The position numbers and the translations under genes are program-made. Of a stretch of DNA of 64,000 bases, positions 28,241 through 38,008 are shown in pieces. The stretch comes from Enterococcus innesii. GTDB lineage: Bacteria > Bacillota > Bacilli > Lactobacillales > Enterococcaceae. Location of the stretch: assembly GCA_018982785.1 (NCBI GenBank), contig JAHHEN010000003.1:124001-188000 (forward strand). Direction: 5' to 3'. The notes under the pieces were generated by a model. The model had not been told where the DNA came from. It searched no databases and saw only the letters and a program-made list of their open reading frames with translations. How positions within the stretch are numbered: position 1 is the first letter of the stretch; every line of letters begins with the position of its first letter.

Positions 28241-30674
28241 CATCATTATTCGTTGTATTTGCTTGGTCATTGTCTTGTTCATCGTCATCATCATCATTTG
28301 CTGTAGGCGTGGCATTGTTTGAAGTATTATTAGACGATGTATTTGAAGAGCGATTGGTTGAACGGCTAGACGATGCTTTTTTCCAATAGTCAGCGTAATT
28401 AGCGTCCGAACCGCCGATCCCAAACTTAAAGTCGACCGTATCCGGTCCGCCAGTGGCCCAATATGAGTTGACGGTATCGCTTGGATTCGTGTAGGTTCGA
28501 TTATCGACCCGCACGGTGCCTCCTGGTTGGGTCCCTGTAAATTTGGAAACTTTGACTTTTTTCACGTCATTTGAAAGCTCAAACTTCTGATCCACACCAA
28601 AAACTTCTTGATTTGTTTGATAGATCCGATTGATTAAGTAAGCCATGTAATTGGCTGTCCGAGTTCCTGCAGCACTATCAGTAGCTTTGTTGTCATCCCG
28701 TCCTGACCAGCTGCTGATAGTGATCGATGGGGTGGAAACGACTAGCCAAGAGTCTGACCAGTTATTGGTGGAACCAGTTTTACCGACCCAATCGGCATTC
28801 CCGAGATTCCAATCTAATCCACTGATAACTGTTTTGAAGGTACTGGTTTTTTGCTCATCGATGACACTGCGCATCATGTCGGTCATGATAGAAGCCGTCG
28901 CTTCAGAAAAGACCTGTACTGGTTTGGCTTCATGCTGATAAAGCACTTCGCCTTCATTGTCTTTGATGGATTCGATGATGTAGCCTTGCTGATAGACACC
29001 ATTATTAGCAAATGTTTGGAAGCCATTCGTTTGATTCAACACTGTGACATCCGTAACCCCTAATGGCGCTGATTCATATGCCCAGCTATTATCTTCCGGA
29101 TAGCCCATTTTGCTTAAATAATTTGTGTAGGCGTAAAAATGATCGCCTTCTTTTTCCCAAAGATCTTGGAAAATATTTGTCGCTGCGATATTGCTGGAAA
29201 CTTCAAGTGATTCGCGAATCGACATGAAGGTATTGGTTCCGCGGTTTGTGGCATTGACGATTGACTCACCAGCGTTTTCTCCCGTCCGCCATTTTGCGGC
29301 ATAGTCAGAAACCATCGATTCTGAGCCCATCAAACCACTTTCGATGGCCGGACCATAAACCAGCATTGGTTTGATACTTGATCCTGCTTGACGTTTGGCA
29401 TCAAAGGCATGATTGAATTGATTTTCAGCATAGTTACGACCACCAATAAAGCCTAAGACTTTTCCAGTGGCATTATCCATCATGACATTGCCGACTTCGA
29501 TGGTGGCGTCGCCCCAATTGTCTAACATAGAGCCGTATTTATCAACGGCATCTTGCATCGCATTATAAATGTCTTTATCGATCGTTGATGTGACGGTATA
29601 GCCACCATTAACGAGTTTTTGTTGCGCCAATTCGAAGTATTTTTGATAGGTTTCGTCTTTGGCATATTCTTCATCACTGACATCATCTTCATCTGCCAGT
29701 TGTTTGGCAATAATATCTTTTGCTTCATTTAAAACAGTATAATAGAGGAAGCTTTGATCCGTTTGTTCGATAGCTTCTTGCTTTTTGAAGTCTTGTTTTA
29801 AGTCATAGTTAAGTGCTTCTTCGTATTCTTCTTTCGTAATATCGTGGTTGCGATACATACTGAAGAGGACAAAGTCTTTCCGTTCTAAGCCCGCAGTCAG
29901 GTTCTCCTTGATCTCCCCCGTATTTGTATAAGGGCTGTAGACGATCGGACTTTGTGGCAGTCCTGCAATGAAGGCTGCTTGTGGTAAAGTTAGGTCAGCT
30001 GCATTAACGCCGAAAATTCCTTGCGCCGCTTCTTGCACACCTGCGATGTTTTGCCCTTTATTGTTCCGACCAAAAGGAGAGATGTTTAGATACATAGTGA
30101 CGATCTCGTCTTTATCAAAAAACTTCTCTACTTCCATGGCTAATAAGATCTCGTTGGCTTTGCGTTTGAAGGTCGTTTCACTGGAAAGGATTTGTTGTTT
30201 TACCAGCTGTTGGGTCAAAGTGGAACCCCCGCTGCCGCCAAAACCTGTCGCTTCAGATAATAATGCTCGCACGACCGCTTTTGGTACGACGCCATTGTGA
30301 ATATTAAAATATTCGTCTTCGGTTGCGATGATTGCTTTTTTCAAGTAGTCCGAAATTTGATCGGAATTAACCGACGTTCGCATCAGGTCTGAGCGAATCG
30401 TTGCGATTTTACTGCCATCTGAGTATGCGAGTTGAGAAGTCTCTGTGATGTCGGTCAGTTCTTTCTGCAACTCTTCTTTAGAAGGAGCTGCGGTATCTTC
30501 CACAAGAAAAGCAAAGTAGCCGGCACCGATCCCTAAGGCTAAAGAGCCGCCAAGCACCAGCAAAGAAATAGCGACTAAGAATAAGGCATGTAAAACCCTT
30601 AGACTGATGTTGAAATAGAACCAGCCTCTATTTTTGTTTTCTGTATTCTTTTGTTTTTTCGTTTTCTGGGACAA
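28236..30674 (-). CDS. pbpF: Class A penicillin-binding protein (PBP1b/PbpF type)
   Basis: This bifunctional enzyme polymerises and crosslinks peptidoglycan outside the cell. The 812-residue protein has a cytosolic basic N-terminus, one transmembrane helix, a GT51 glycosyltransferase domain with the EDEYFNIHNG motif and GGSTLTQQLVKQ, and a transpeptidase with SSIK (GSSIKPMLVYG), SSN (SSNIAATN) and KTG (WVGKTGSTNN). The C-terminal tail is rich in Ser, Asn and Asp. It starts at a TTG preceded by aggtga. Position next to ccpA and tyrS fits PBP1b genes of enterococci and streptococci; the symbol rests on that. Confidence 0.9.
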   Translation of the reverse strand: MSQKTKKQKNTENKNRGWFYFNISLRVLHALFLVAISLLVLGGSLALGIGAGYFAFLVEDTAAPSKEELQKELTDITETSQLAYSDGSKIATIRSDLMRTSVNSDQISDYLKKAIIATEDEYFNIHNGVVPKAVVRALLSEATGFGGSGGSTLTQQLVKQQILSSETTFKRKANEILLAMEVEKFFDKDEIVTMYLNISPFGRNNKGQNIAGVQEAAQGIFGVNAADLTLPQAAFIAGLPQSPIVYSPYTNTGEIKENLTAGLERKDFVLFSMYRNHDITKEEYEEALNYDLKQDFKKQEAIEQTDQSFLYYTVLNEAKDIIAKQLADEDDVSDEEYAKDETYQKYFELAQQKLVNGGYTVTSTIDKDIYNAMQDAVDKYGSMLDNWGDATIEVGNVMMDNATGKVLGFIGGRNYAENQFNHAFDAKRQAGSSIKPMLVYGPAIESGLMGSESMVSDYAAKWRTGENAGESIVNATNRGTNTFMSIRESLEVSSNIAATNIFQDLWEKEGDHFYAYTNYLSKMGYPEDNSWAYESAPLGVTDVTVLNQTNGFQTFANNGVYQQGYIIESIKDNEGEVLYQHEAKPVQVFSEATASIMTDMMRSVIDEQKTSTFKTVISGLDWNLGNADWVGKTGSTNNWSDSWLVVSTPSITISSWSGRDDNKATDSAAGTRTANYMAYLINRIYQTNQEVFGVDQKFELSNDVKKVKVSKFTGTQPGGTVRVDNRTYTNPSDTVNSYWATGGPDTVDFKFGIGGSDANYADYWKKASSSRSTNRSSNTSSNNTSNNATPTANDDDDDEQDNDQANTTNNDD

Positions 30675-30936
30675 AAAGAGTCACCTCAATAAATTAGAAT
30701 AGATTCCGTGTAATTATAGCAAAAAACAAGACGCTTGGGTAGCACCCTATCCGTTATCTCAAGAAGAGGATCAGGAAATTCCTTTTCACGGTTGGATTCG
30801 ATCAGTGAAAACAAAGGAAAACGAAAGGATTTGCCTAAAAGTTTCTTTTTTGGTAAAGGACTTTGAGAGAAAGACTTTTCATTGCCCTCTTTTTCAGTTA
30901 AGATGAACAATGAAGCAATTATTAGGAGGAGAAAGA

Positions 30937-32199
30937 ATGAGTACAGACTTTTTTGAAGAACTAAAGCAACGCGGATTAGTTCATCAGACCACAGACGAAG
31001 CAGCCTTGACCAAACAATTAAATGAAGAGTCTGTGAAACTATATATCGGCTTTGATCCTACCGCAGATAGCCTGCATATTGGTCATTTATTGCCTATTTT
31101 GATGTTGCGCCGTTTCCAACAAAACGGACATGTGCCGATCGCATTAGTTGGTGGCGGTACAGGAATGATCGGTGACCCATCCTTTAAAGATCAAGAACGT
31201 CAATTAAACACATTAGATACCGTTTTGGAATGGTCACAAAGTATCAAGAGCCAATTATCTCGCTTTATTGATTTTGATGACCAAGAAAATCCTGCCATCA
31301 TTGCCAATAACTATGAATGGTTAGGGGAATTGAAACTGATCGATTTCTTACGGGACACTGGGAAAAACTTTACCATCAACTACATGATGAGCAAAGAAAG
31401 TGTCAAACGTCGGATCGAAACAGGAATTTCCTACACCGAATTTGCATACCAGCTTTTACAAGCCTATGACTTTTTGAACCTTTACGACAACCACGGTTGC
31501 TTGTTGCAATTAGGCGGTAGCGATCAATGGGGGAATATCACCTCTGGAATCGAATTATTGCGTCGTGAACGGGAAGTCCAAGGGTTTGGGTTGACTATGC
31601 CATTGATCACAAAAGCAGACGGAACGAAATTTGGGAAAACAGAAGGCAATGCCGTTTGGCTGGATGCCAAGAAAACGACGCCTTACGAGTTCTACCAATT
31701 CTGGATCAATACGGATGATCGTGATGCAGTTAAATTCTTGAAATATTTCACCTTCTTATCATTAGAAGAGATCGCTGCGATCGAAGCAGAATTTAATGCT
31801 GCACCAGAATCTCGAGCAGCGCAAAAAGCTTTGGCAAAAGAAGTCACTACTTTGGTTCATGGGGCAGAGGCTTATGAACAAGCCGTACGCATCTCAGCAA
31901 GTTTATTCAGTGGCAACATCAAAGAGTTGAACGCTGAAGAGATCGAACAAGGCTTTAAAGGGGTTCCTAGCCACCAGGTAACAACTGATGATTCTTTGAA
32001 CATCGTTGAAGTATTGACAACTGCTAAAATCGAACCATCAAAACGTCAAGCAAGAGAAGACGTACAAAATGGGGCCATCTACATCAATGGGGAACGCGTC
32101 CAAGACCTAACGTACGAGATCCAAGCAAGTGATCGGATCGGTGGGAAATACGCCGTGATTCGTCGTGGCAAGAAAAAATATTTCTTACTAACATTTTAA
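30937..32199 (+). CDS. tyrS: Tyrosyl-tRNA synthetase
   Basis: TyrRS charges tRNA(Tyr). The class I HIGH motif appears as [11 protein letters not shown] and the KMSKS motif as [13 protein letters not shown]. Other bacterial TyrRS segments are [14 protein letters not shown] and [15 protein letters not shown]; a C-terminal S4 domain ([18 protein letters not shown]) completes the 420 residues. The ATG at 30937 follows aggaggagaaag. A T-box leader is common for tyrS, but I did not find the conserved T-box sequence (AGGGTGGnACCGCG) in the 230 bases upstream. Confidence 0.97.
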   Translation: MSTDFFEELKQRGLVHQTTDEAALTKQLNEESVKLYIGFDPTADSLHIGHLLPILMLRRFQQNGHVPIALVGGGTGMIGDPSFKDQERQLNTLDTVLEWSQSIKSQLSRFIDFDDQENPAIIANNYEWLGELKLIDFLRDTGKNFTINYMMSKESVKRRIETGISYTEFAYQLLQAYDFLNLYDNHGCLLQLGGSDQWGNITSGIELLRREREVQGFGLTMPLITKADGTKFGKTEGNAVWLDAKKTTPYEFYQFWINTDDRDAVKFLKYFTFLSLEEIAAIEAEFNAAPESRAAQKALAKEVTTLVHGAEAYEQAVRISASLFSGNIKELNAEEIEQGFKGVPSHQVTTDDSLNIVEVLTTAKIEPSKRQAREDVQNGAIYINGERVQDLTYEIQASDRIGGKYAVIRRGKKKYFLLTF

Positions 32200-32203
32200 T
32201 CGC

Positions 32204-32236
32204 AAAAAGCGAACCGCCCTGTTGGTTCGCTTTTTT
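32204..32236. terminator. Terminator after tyrS
   Basis: AAAAGCGAACC / GGTTCGCTTTT stem with a T run on the right. Confidence 0.9.
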
Positions 32237-32268
32237 CAAATTTTTGTAGAGGAAGGGTTTTTGTTGGA

Positions 32269-33180
32269 ATGGGAAACATAGTGTTGAATGCCGCCGGCTT
32301 ATTTGCCATGATTTTCTTAGGATATTTTCTTAAGCAACTGAAAGTCCTTTCGAAAGCCGATGGCTCGATCTTATCCAAAATTATTTTGAATGTAACGTTA
32401 CCGGCAGCAATCATATTGAATTTAGCTACAATGCAAGTAAAAGTCAGTGCCCTTAGTTTGATTGTGATCGCGTTGATCATTACGATCGTCCAAATCCTCT
32501 TCGCATTTTTCTTGACCAAAAACGAATCAAGTACCTTGCAGCAGTTTGCGATGTACTGCGGGTCAGGTTTTAATATCGGCAATTTTGCGATTCCTTTTGC
32601 CCAAAGCTTTTATCCTTTAGGGATTCCGCTGATTTCGCTGTTTGATATGGGGAACAGTATCATGTTGGCAGGGGGAACGACGATTTTTATCGAATTCTTG
32701 ATTGGAAAGCGGACGACGTTTGAACCAGGCAAAATCTTTTTGAATCTCCTACGCTCGCCAACATTTACCATTTATCTAGTGATGCTGATTATCCGCAGTG
32801 CGGATTGGAGGATCCCTGAGGCGGCATTGGCGCTTGTCCAACCAATCGGGATCGCAAATACGTTTTTGTCCATGTTTATGATTGGCTTATTTTTGGATTT
32901 CCGCTTACCGAAGCACACTACGCCAACGGTAATCAAAATTTTAAGCTTGCGCTACGGACTGGCCTTCGTGCTGTTTGCGGCTTTCTATGTTTTACCAATC
33001 CCAGTTTTATTAAAGCCAGTTCTTTGTTTGTTAGTGTTTGCTCCGATTCCCTTGTTCGGTGTCATTAATTCCGTGATTGCTGGGATGGAGGAAGAAGCAG
33101 TAGGGTTCGTTTCTTCCATTAGCTTTTTGATAAGTATGCCGCTAATGACGGGTGTCCTGATGTTATTTGGACTCGCTTGA
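32269..33180 (+). CDS. AEC family (auxin efflux carrier-like) permease
   Basis: The 303-residue protein has about ten transmembrane segments in the BART/AEC arrangement, starting NAAGLFAMIFLGYFLKQLKV and with the conserved central segments YCGSGFNIGNFAIPFAQSF and KIILNVTLPAAIILNL. Members in lactic acid bacteria include malate and other organic-anion transporters. The gene stands between the tyrS terminator and the endonuclease IV gene. Substrate and direction are unknown. Confidence 0.85.
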   Translation: MGNIVLNAAGLFAMIFLGYFLKQLKVLSKADGSILSKIILNVTLPAAIILNLATMQVKVSALSLIVIALIITIVQILFAFFLTKNESSTLQQFAMYCGSGFNIGNFAIPFAQSFYPLGIPLISLFDMGNSIMLAGGTTIFIEFLIGKRTTFEPGKIFLNLLRSPTFTIYLVMLIIRSADWRIPEAALALVQPIGIANTFLSMFMIGLFLDFRLPKHTTPTVIKILSLRYGLAFVLFAAFYVLPIPVLLKPVLCLLVFAPIPLFGVINSVIAGMEEEAVGFVSSISFLISMPLMTGVLMLFGLA

Positions 33181-33268
33181 TAAAAAAATACGGCGATGAG
33201 CAAAATAATCGCTTTACAAGGCGCTTTTATCGATAATAGAGAAGACTAGATTTAGGAGGAAAAGAAAA

Positions 33269-34161
33269 ATGTTGATTGGTTCACACGTTTCAATGAGCGG
33301 CAAAAAAATGCTTTTAGGAGCAGCAGAAGAGGCGGCTAGCTATCAAGCTACTACGTTTATGATTTATACCGGAGCTCCGCAAAACACGCGGCGCAAACCG
33401 ATCGAAGAGATGCAGATCGCAGCCGGACAAGATTTTATGACGGAAAAAGGAATTTCGAATATCGTCGTCCATGCTCCTTACATTATTAATTTAGGCAATA
33501 CCATCAAGCCTGAAAACTTTGGCTTTGCCGTTTCATTTTTACAAGAGGAAATCCAAAGAGCGCAAGCTTTAGGTGCGACTCAAATCACGTTGCATCCCGG
33601 TGCCCATGTCGGTGCAGGACCCGAAGCTGGGATCAAACAGATCATTAAAGGCTTGAACGAGGTCCTTGAAAAAATCAAACTGCCCAGATCGCATTAGAAA
33701 CAATGGCAGGTAAAGGCACCGAGATTGGTCGCAGCTTTGAAGAATTGGCAGCAATTATCGATGGCGTTACTTTAAATGAAAAATTATCCGTTACACTAGA
33801 TACTTGTCACACGAATGATGCCGGCTATAATGTCAAAGAAGACTTTGACGGCGTCTTAAACGAGTTTGACAAAATTATCGGTTTGGATCGTTTGAAAGTC
33901 ATCCATGTCAACGATTCTAAAAATCCGCAAGGCAGTCATAAAGACCGACATGCCAATATTGGTTTTGGGACGATCGGTTTTGAAGCGTTGAATAAGATCG
34001 TTCATCATGAGCAATTAACAGCGTTGCCGAAAATATTGGAAACACCGTATGTCGGAGAAGACAAAAAGAACAAAAAAGCCCCTTATGGTTATGAAATTGC
34101 GATGCTGCGGGAAAAGACCTTTGATCCTGAGCTCTTGACGAAAATCATGGCGGGTGCTTAA
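33269..34161 (+). CDS. nfo: Endonuclease IV (AP endonuclease), frame interrupted
   Basis: Nfo cleaves abasic sites and processes 3' ends in base-excision repair. The N-terminal [30 protein letters not shown] zinc-ligand segment, [14 protein letters not shown] and [20 protein letters not shown] segments are diagnostic. The frame slips at the three A of 33677-33679; four A restore [20 protein letters not shown], including the metal-ligand Glu, and a 297-residue protein of family length. The ggaggaaaag ribosome site is good. Confidence 0.93.
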
Positions 34162-34204
34162 ACGGTTCATTTAATAGGAACTATCTTGTTGTGGGAGGAA
34201 GAAA

Positions 34205-34591
34205 ATGGACTTTCAGTTGCTGATCAATGCCGCGAAACAAAAACTGGGATTCAGACAGCTCTCTCAATTTGCAGAAGCAGGGAGTGTCGCAGCAGCACTA
34301 GCTACTGCAGATGGACAGATCTATACGGGGATCTGTATCGATACCAGCTGTTCCATGGGCTTTTGCGCCGAACAGGCTGCGGCTGCGCAAATGATCACCG
34401 ATGGGCAGCAGCGGGTGTTACAGATGGTTGCAATCAATTCAGCAGGTGAGCCGATCCCACCTTGTGGCCGTTGCCGTGAATTCATCAGCCAGGTAGATCC
34501 TGCCAATCAGAACACGCAAGTGATGATTGCAGCAGGAAAAATCATGACGATAGCAGAGCTGTTGCCTTGTGATTGGAAAGCATCAAAATAA
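34205..34591 (+). CDS. Cytidine deaminase-like zinc enzyme
   Basis: The 128-residue protein has the zinc-deaminase signature: FCAEQAAAAQM (Cys/Glu) and PPCGRCREFI (two Cys), the arrangement of tetrameric Cdd with Cys-Ala-Glu as first motif. The region between differs from ordinary Cdd (YTGICIDTSCSMG), and resembles blasticidin-deaminase-like relatives. Nucleoside scavenging is likely, but a non-cytidine substrate is possible. It follows nfo by 43 bases and precedes a terminator. Confidence 0.8.
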   Translation: MDFQLLINAAKQKLGFRQLSQFAEAGSVAAALATADGQIYTGICIDTSCSMGFCAEQAAAAQMITDGQQRVLQMVAINSAGEPIPPCGRCREFISQVDPANQNTQVMIAAGKIMTIAELLPCDWKASK

Positions 34592-34594
34592 AAA

Positions 34595-34634
34595 GAGTCC
34601 CCTTAGACCGCTGTGTTCTAAGGGGCTTCTTTAT
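34595..34634 (+). terminator. Terminator after cytidine deaminase-like gene
   Basis: CCCCTTAGA / TCTAAGGGG stem followed by a T-rich tail. Confidence 0.8.
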
Positions 34635-34668
34635 TTTATCGATCCATGGACGAGCTACGTTTTTGGAT

Positions 34669-34710
34669 AAAAAAACTCCTCAACCAGCAATAGCGCTTTG
34701 TTGAGGAGTT
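34669..34710 (-). terminator. Terminator of the FMN reductase gene (minus strand)
   Basis: Perfect AACTCCTCAAC / GTTGAGGAGTT stem with an A run on its left, which reads as T on the minus strand, just past the reductase stop. Confidence 0.85.
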
Positions 34711-34725
34711 GATCAATAGCAATGA

Positions 34726-35343
34726 TTAGAATTTTTTCGCAGCAGCTGCTACGCGTTCTAAACCTTCAGCAATGATTTCTGCTGTTTTAGAAGGATCTGC
34801 ATTGTGGCCTTCAATGATTACTTCTTCTGTGATGTTCATGCCGAACATACCACCGAAAACTTTTTCCATAAAGGTTACAGCGTTTTCCATTGCGCTCATT
34901 TCGCCTGAGTAAACACCACCACGGGCATTCAATAGAACGATTTCTTTGTCTTTCAATAATTGGTTCATTGAACCATCTTCGTTATAAGAGAAAGTAAAGC
35001 CAGCTTGGAAGATGTAGTCGATAAAGGTGTGCAAGGCAGCTGGGATCGTTAAGTTCCACATTGGGAAAGCGAAAACGATGGTATCTGCTGCTGCGAATTT
35101 GTTCATCACGTCTTGACGGACAGTCATCAATTCTTGTTCTTCTTGGTTTAATTCTTGTTCTTGTGAAAGTTTGCCAAATGCTTCAAATAACGTTTGACCG
35201 ATATAAGGCATTGGTTGTGCGTACACATCAAAGGTTACAACGTCCACATTGTTGGTATCAAGATTTTCAACGAAGGTATCAAACATTTTTGCAGATACTC
35301 CATCAGGACGGTTATTGGCTTTAACAACTAAAATATTTTTCAT
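34726..35343 (-). CDS. FMN-dependent NADH-azoreductase/quinone reductase
   Basis: This flavodoxin-fold reductase of the AzoR/AcpD family has 205 residues. The FMN phosphate loop region (VKANNRPDGVSAKMFDTFVE), the FAFPMWNLTIPAALHTFIDY segment that contacts flavin, and LNARGGVYSG are typical. It reduces azo dyes or quinones with NADH in related species. Start at 35343 follows aaggtgg. Single gene, with an AT-rich divergent region of 160 bases towards the response regulator. Confidence 0.88.
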   Translation of the reverse strand: MKNILVVKANNRPDGVSAKMFDTFVENLDTNNVDVVTFDVYAQPMPYIGQTLFEAFGKLSQEQELNQEEQELMTVRQDVMNKFAAADTIVFAFPMWNLTIPAALHTFIDYIFQAGFTFSYNEDGSMNQLLKDKEIVLLNARGGVYSGEMSAMENAVTFMEKVFGGMFGMNITEEVIIEGHNADPSKTAEIIAEGLERVAAAAKKF

Positions 35344-35503
35344 TTTTTTCCACCTTTACTTTAAGTAAGTTTTAATCACAAAGTGTAGTATACTATAAAA
35401 TATTTTTGCTTACAATAAATAAGTGTATTTTTTAAAAAAAGCTGGGATATTGCAGTATTTTTCACGAGGTTTTGGTAAACTTTAGAGAAACAGGAGGGAT
35501 TCT

Positions 35504-36198
35504 ATGAAAATATTTGTGGTCGAGGATGACAAATCATTAGTCAAAATGATGGAAAATCAATTATCCCGCTATGCGTATCAAACCTTTGTTCCAGAAAATT
35601 TCGCTGCTGTTTTAGATGAATTCTTGTCGATTCAACCAGATTTGGTTTTATTAGATGTCAATCTGCCTTATTATGACGGGTTCTATTGGTGTCAAAAAAT
35701 CAGAGAACGTTCGCTGGTTCCGATTCTGTTTATCTCGGCGCGCGATGGCAACATGGATCAAGTGATGGCTTTAGAATACGGGGCCGATGATTATCTGGTC
35801 AAGCCTTTTTCTTATGACTTGTTGCTAGCTAAAGTGAAGAGCCATATTCGCAGAGTTTATGGGGATTATGCGCAGTCGGATCGTGCGCGAAGCTTGAAAG
35901 CTGGCGAATTGACCTATTATCCGGAAGCGTTGAAGATGGTCTATCGTGAAGCCAGTGAATGGCTGACTGTTCGAGAAGGAGAATTATTGACTCTTTTAAT
36001 GTCAGCACACCCAGAGATGGTCAAACGAGAACGGATCTTAAATCTATTATGGGATGATGAGCGTTTCGTTGATGACAATACGCTTTCTGTCAATGTTGGC
36101 CGTTTGCGAAAAAATTGGCGGCAATGGGCATCAGTGATCCAATCCAAACGATTCGCGGCAAGGGTTACGCCTTATCGGTAGTAGGTACCGAACAATGA
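35504..36198 (+). CDS. Bce-type response regulator (OmpR family), frame interrupted
   Basis: The receiver domain has the acid pocket VVEDD, the phosphoacceptor Asp in VLLDVNLPYYDG, and the Lys in DDYLVKPFS; the C-terminal winged helix follows with LTVREGELLTLLM and DDNTLSVNVGRLRK. The frame slips in the six A of 36109-36114; seven A restore LRKKLAAMGISDPIQTIRGK and a stop at 36198, 231 residues, and the corrected end overlaps the kinase gene by four bases. Bce-type regulators activate ABC transporter genes that protect against peptide antibiotics. The neighbours confirm the type. Confidence 0.9.
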
Positions 36199-37142
36199 GA
36201 GAATACGTCAAGCTTCATATAGCGAGAATTTTAATCACCGTTCTCGCTATTTCACTGTTCGTCTTAGTGATTTGGCTCGATGGGTATCGAAATTATTTAG
36301 TCATTGGGTATGGTCTGTTACTATTTTGCTTGTTGCTTTTGTTTGTTTCTTTGGCGGAGTATCTATCCAATGCCGCTTTTTATCACTATCTCAAGAGTGG
36401 AAAAGCTGTTCGTGGCAGCAATGGCTCTCTTTCCAAGAAATGGCGTAAGCAGTTCGATGCAAGAGAACAGCAAATGCAAGAGAAACTCACCGAACTGAAT
36501 CAGCATCATCAAAACCACATCCGTTTTATGAATATCTGGGTTCACCAAATGAAAACACCTGTCTCGGTCTTGGCGCTAATGGCTGAAAGTGAGGAAGTCG
36601 ACAGCTACGATCTTTTGGCTGAGACAGATCGCTTGAAGAGCGGCTTGGCGACCGCCTTGAACTTTGTGCGTTTGGAAGATTTCACGGAGGACTTTGTTAT
36701 TGAGTCCGTCTCCCTGCTGGAAGTGGTTAAGCACGGGATTGGTGAACAGAAGCGGAATTTTATTCGCAGCGAAGTCTATCCGAAACTGTTGAGTGATGCA
36801 GATATCACGGTCACAACAGACAAAAAATGGCTTGGGATCTTGCTGTTTCAACTCATCAGCAACGCCATTAAGTACTCAAAGCCAGACAGCAAAGTCTGTT
36901 TTGAAATTGATCCGTTTTCTAGAAGTTTGACGATCTCCGATGAAGGATGTGGGATTGCGGAAGCGGATCTGCCAAGGGTTTTTCGCCCCTTTTATACAGG
37001 TCAGAATGGTCGGCAAACAGGCGAGGCAACTGGAATCGGACTTTACTTAGTCGAAACGATCAGCAAGCAATTGGATATCGATATCGCTTTGGTCTCTAAG
37101 GAGAATCTAGGCACGACGGTTACATTAACGTTTCGGACGTAA
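36195..37142 (+). CDS. BceS-type intramembrane-sensing histidine kinase
   Basis: The 315-residue kinase has two N-terminal transmembrane helices (about residues 9-27 and 34-55) with almost no extracellular loop, the hallmark of intramembrane-sensing BceS kinases that read the state of the partner transporter. The H-box is IWVHQMKTPVS (His near 117), followed by NAIKYSK, DEGCGI and GEATGIGLYLVE of the ATPase domain. It overlaps the regulator gene and precedes bceA-like/bceB-like genes. The stimulus in the related systems is a bacitracin- or nisin-like peptide; here it is unknown. Confidence 0.92.
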   Translation: MREYVKLHIARILITVLAISLFVLVIWLDGYRNYLVIGYGLLLFCLLLLFVSLAEYLSNAAFYHYLKSGKAVRGSNGSLSKKWRKQFDAREQQMQEKLTELNQHHQNHIRFMNIWVHQMKTPVSVLALMAESEEVDSYDLLAETDRLKSGLATALNFVRLEDFTEDFVIESVSLLEVVKHGIGEQKRNFIRSEVYPKLLSDADITVTTDKKWLGILLFQLISNAIKYSKPDSKVCFEIDPFSRSLTISDEGCGIAEADLPRVFRPFYTGQNGRQTGEATGIGLYLVETISKQLDIDIALVSKENLGTTVTLTFRT

Positions 37143-37149
37143 AGGCTTT

Positions 37150-37165
37150 CTTACAATTTTGTAAG
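37150..37165. promoter_or_regulatory. 16-bp palindromic operator before the Bce-type transporter
   Basis: CTTACAATTTTGTAAG is a perfect palindrome in the 92-base gap before the ABC ATPase gene. It resembles the TTACAA/TTGTAA type of sites bound by BceR-like regulators. An identical 16-mer lies at 43705-43720 before the Mga-like gene. Confidence 0.75.
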
Positions 37166-37234
37166 CTTTCTATCACGAAATCGATAACTGATTGCGCTGC
37201 CACCTGCTAAACTGGTAGCAAAGGAGTGAAGATG

Positions 37235-38008
37235 ATGGCTTTACTAGAATTGAAAAATATAACAAAAACCTATGCAGGAGAAGTTTCTGTTGAGGTGTTG
37301 CAACAAATCGATCTCAAAGTGCCAGAAGGAGAATTTATCAGCATAATGGGTCCTTCTGGCAGTGGAAAGACCACTATGTTGAATTTGGTAGCAACATTGG
37401 ATAAACCGACTGCGGGTTCAGTGATCATCAAAGGAGAGCAGCCGCTGGAATTATCTAAGCAAAAACTCGCAGAGTTTCGTCGTCGGCAACTGGGCTTTGT
37501 CTTTCAAAACTACAATTTACTTTCACCATTGAGTGTGCTTGAGAATGTTATTTTACCACTGACATTGGATCGGGTGCCGGTTCCTGAGATGAAAGAACGT
37601 TCGGAACAGCTATTACGTGAACTTGGGATCTATGAGAAAAAAGACAAACGCATCTATCAGCTTTCCGGTGGGGAGCAGCAGCGGGTTGCGATCGCTAGAG
37701 CTTTGATCCATCAGCCGGAACTGCTTTTAGCAGATGAACCGACGGGTAATCTTGATTCCAAGGCAGCACGAGATGTCATGGAAATACTAAGTCAGATGAA
37801 CAAGCAGCGCAAGGTGACCACCATGATGGTCACCCATGATCCTTATTCCGCCAGCTTTTCTGATCGGGTCGTTTTTATCAAAGACGGAAAGCTGTATAAC
37901 GAAGTCTATCGCGGGGCTGATCAACAGCAATTTTATCAAAAAATTCTTGAAGTCCTAGCACATTTAGGAGGTCGCCGTCATGAATTTCAGACAGTTGATC
38001 ATTCGTAA
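37235..38008 (+). CDS. BceA-type ABC transporter ATPase
   Basis: The MacB/BceA-type ATPase has Walker A MGPSGSGKTTMLN, Q-loop FVFQNYNLLSPLSVLENV, signature LSGGEQQRVAIARAL and Walker B LLLADEPTGNLDS, with the H-loop in MMVTHDPYSA. I chose the ATG at 37235 (eight bases after aaggag); ATG 37232 is an alternative. The 3' end overlaps the permease gene by 29 bases, and the permease ribosome site (ttaggaggtc) lies inside it. It would energise the BceB partner in peptide-antibiotic defence. Confidence 0.93.
   Translation: MALLELKNITKTYAGEVSVEVLQQIDLKVPEGEFISIMGPSGSGKTTMLNLVATLDKPTAGSVIIKGEQPLELSKQKLAEFRRRQLGFVFQNYNLLSPLSVLENVILPLTLDRVPVPEMKERSEQLLRELGIYEKKDKRIYQLSGGEQQRVAIARALIHQPELLLADEPTGNLDSKAARDVMEILSQMNKQRKVTTMMVTHDPYSASFSDRVVFIKDGKLYNEVYRGADQQQFYQKILEVLAHLGGRRHEFQTVDHS

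Noticed and set aside
28117-28389. Plus-strand 90-codon frame after ccpA
   Set aside because: Covers three terminator hairpins and the antisense of the PBP C-terminus.
30686-30910. Minus-strand 74-codon frame before the PBP gene
   Set aside because: No family, no ribosome site, and lies in the tyrS/PBP control region.
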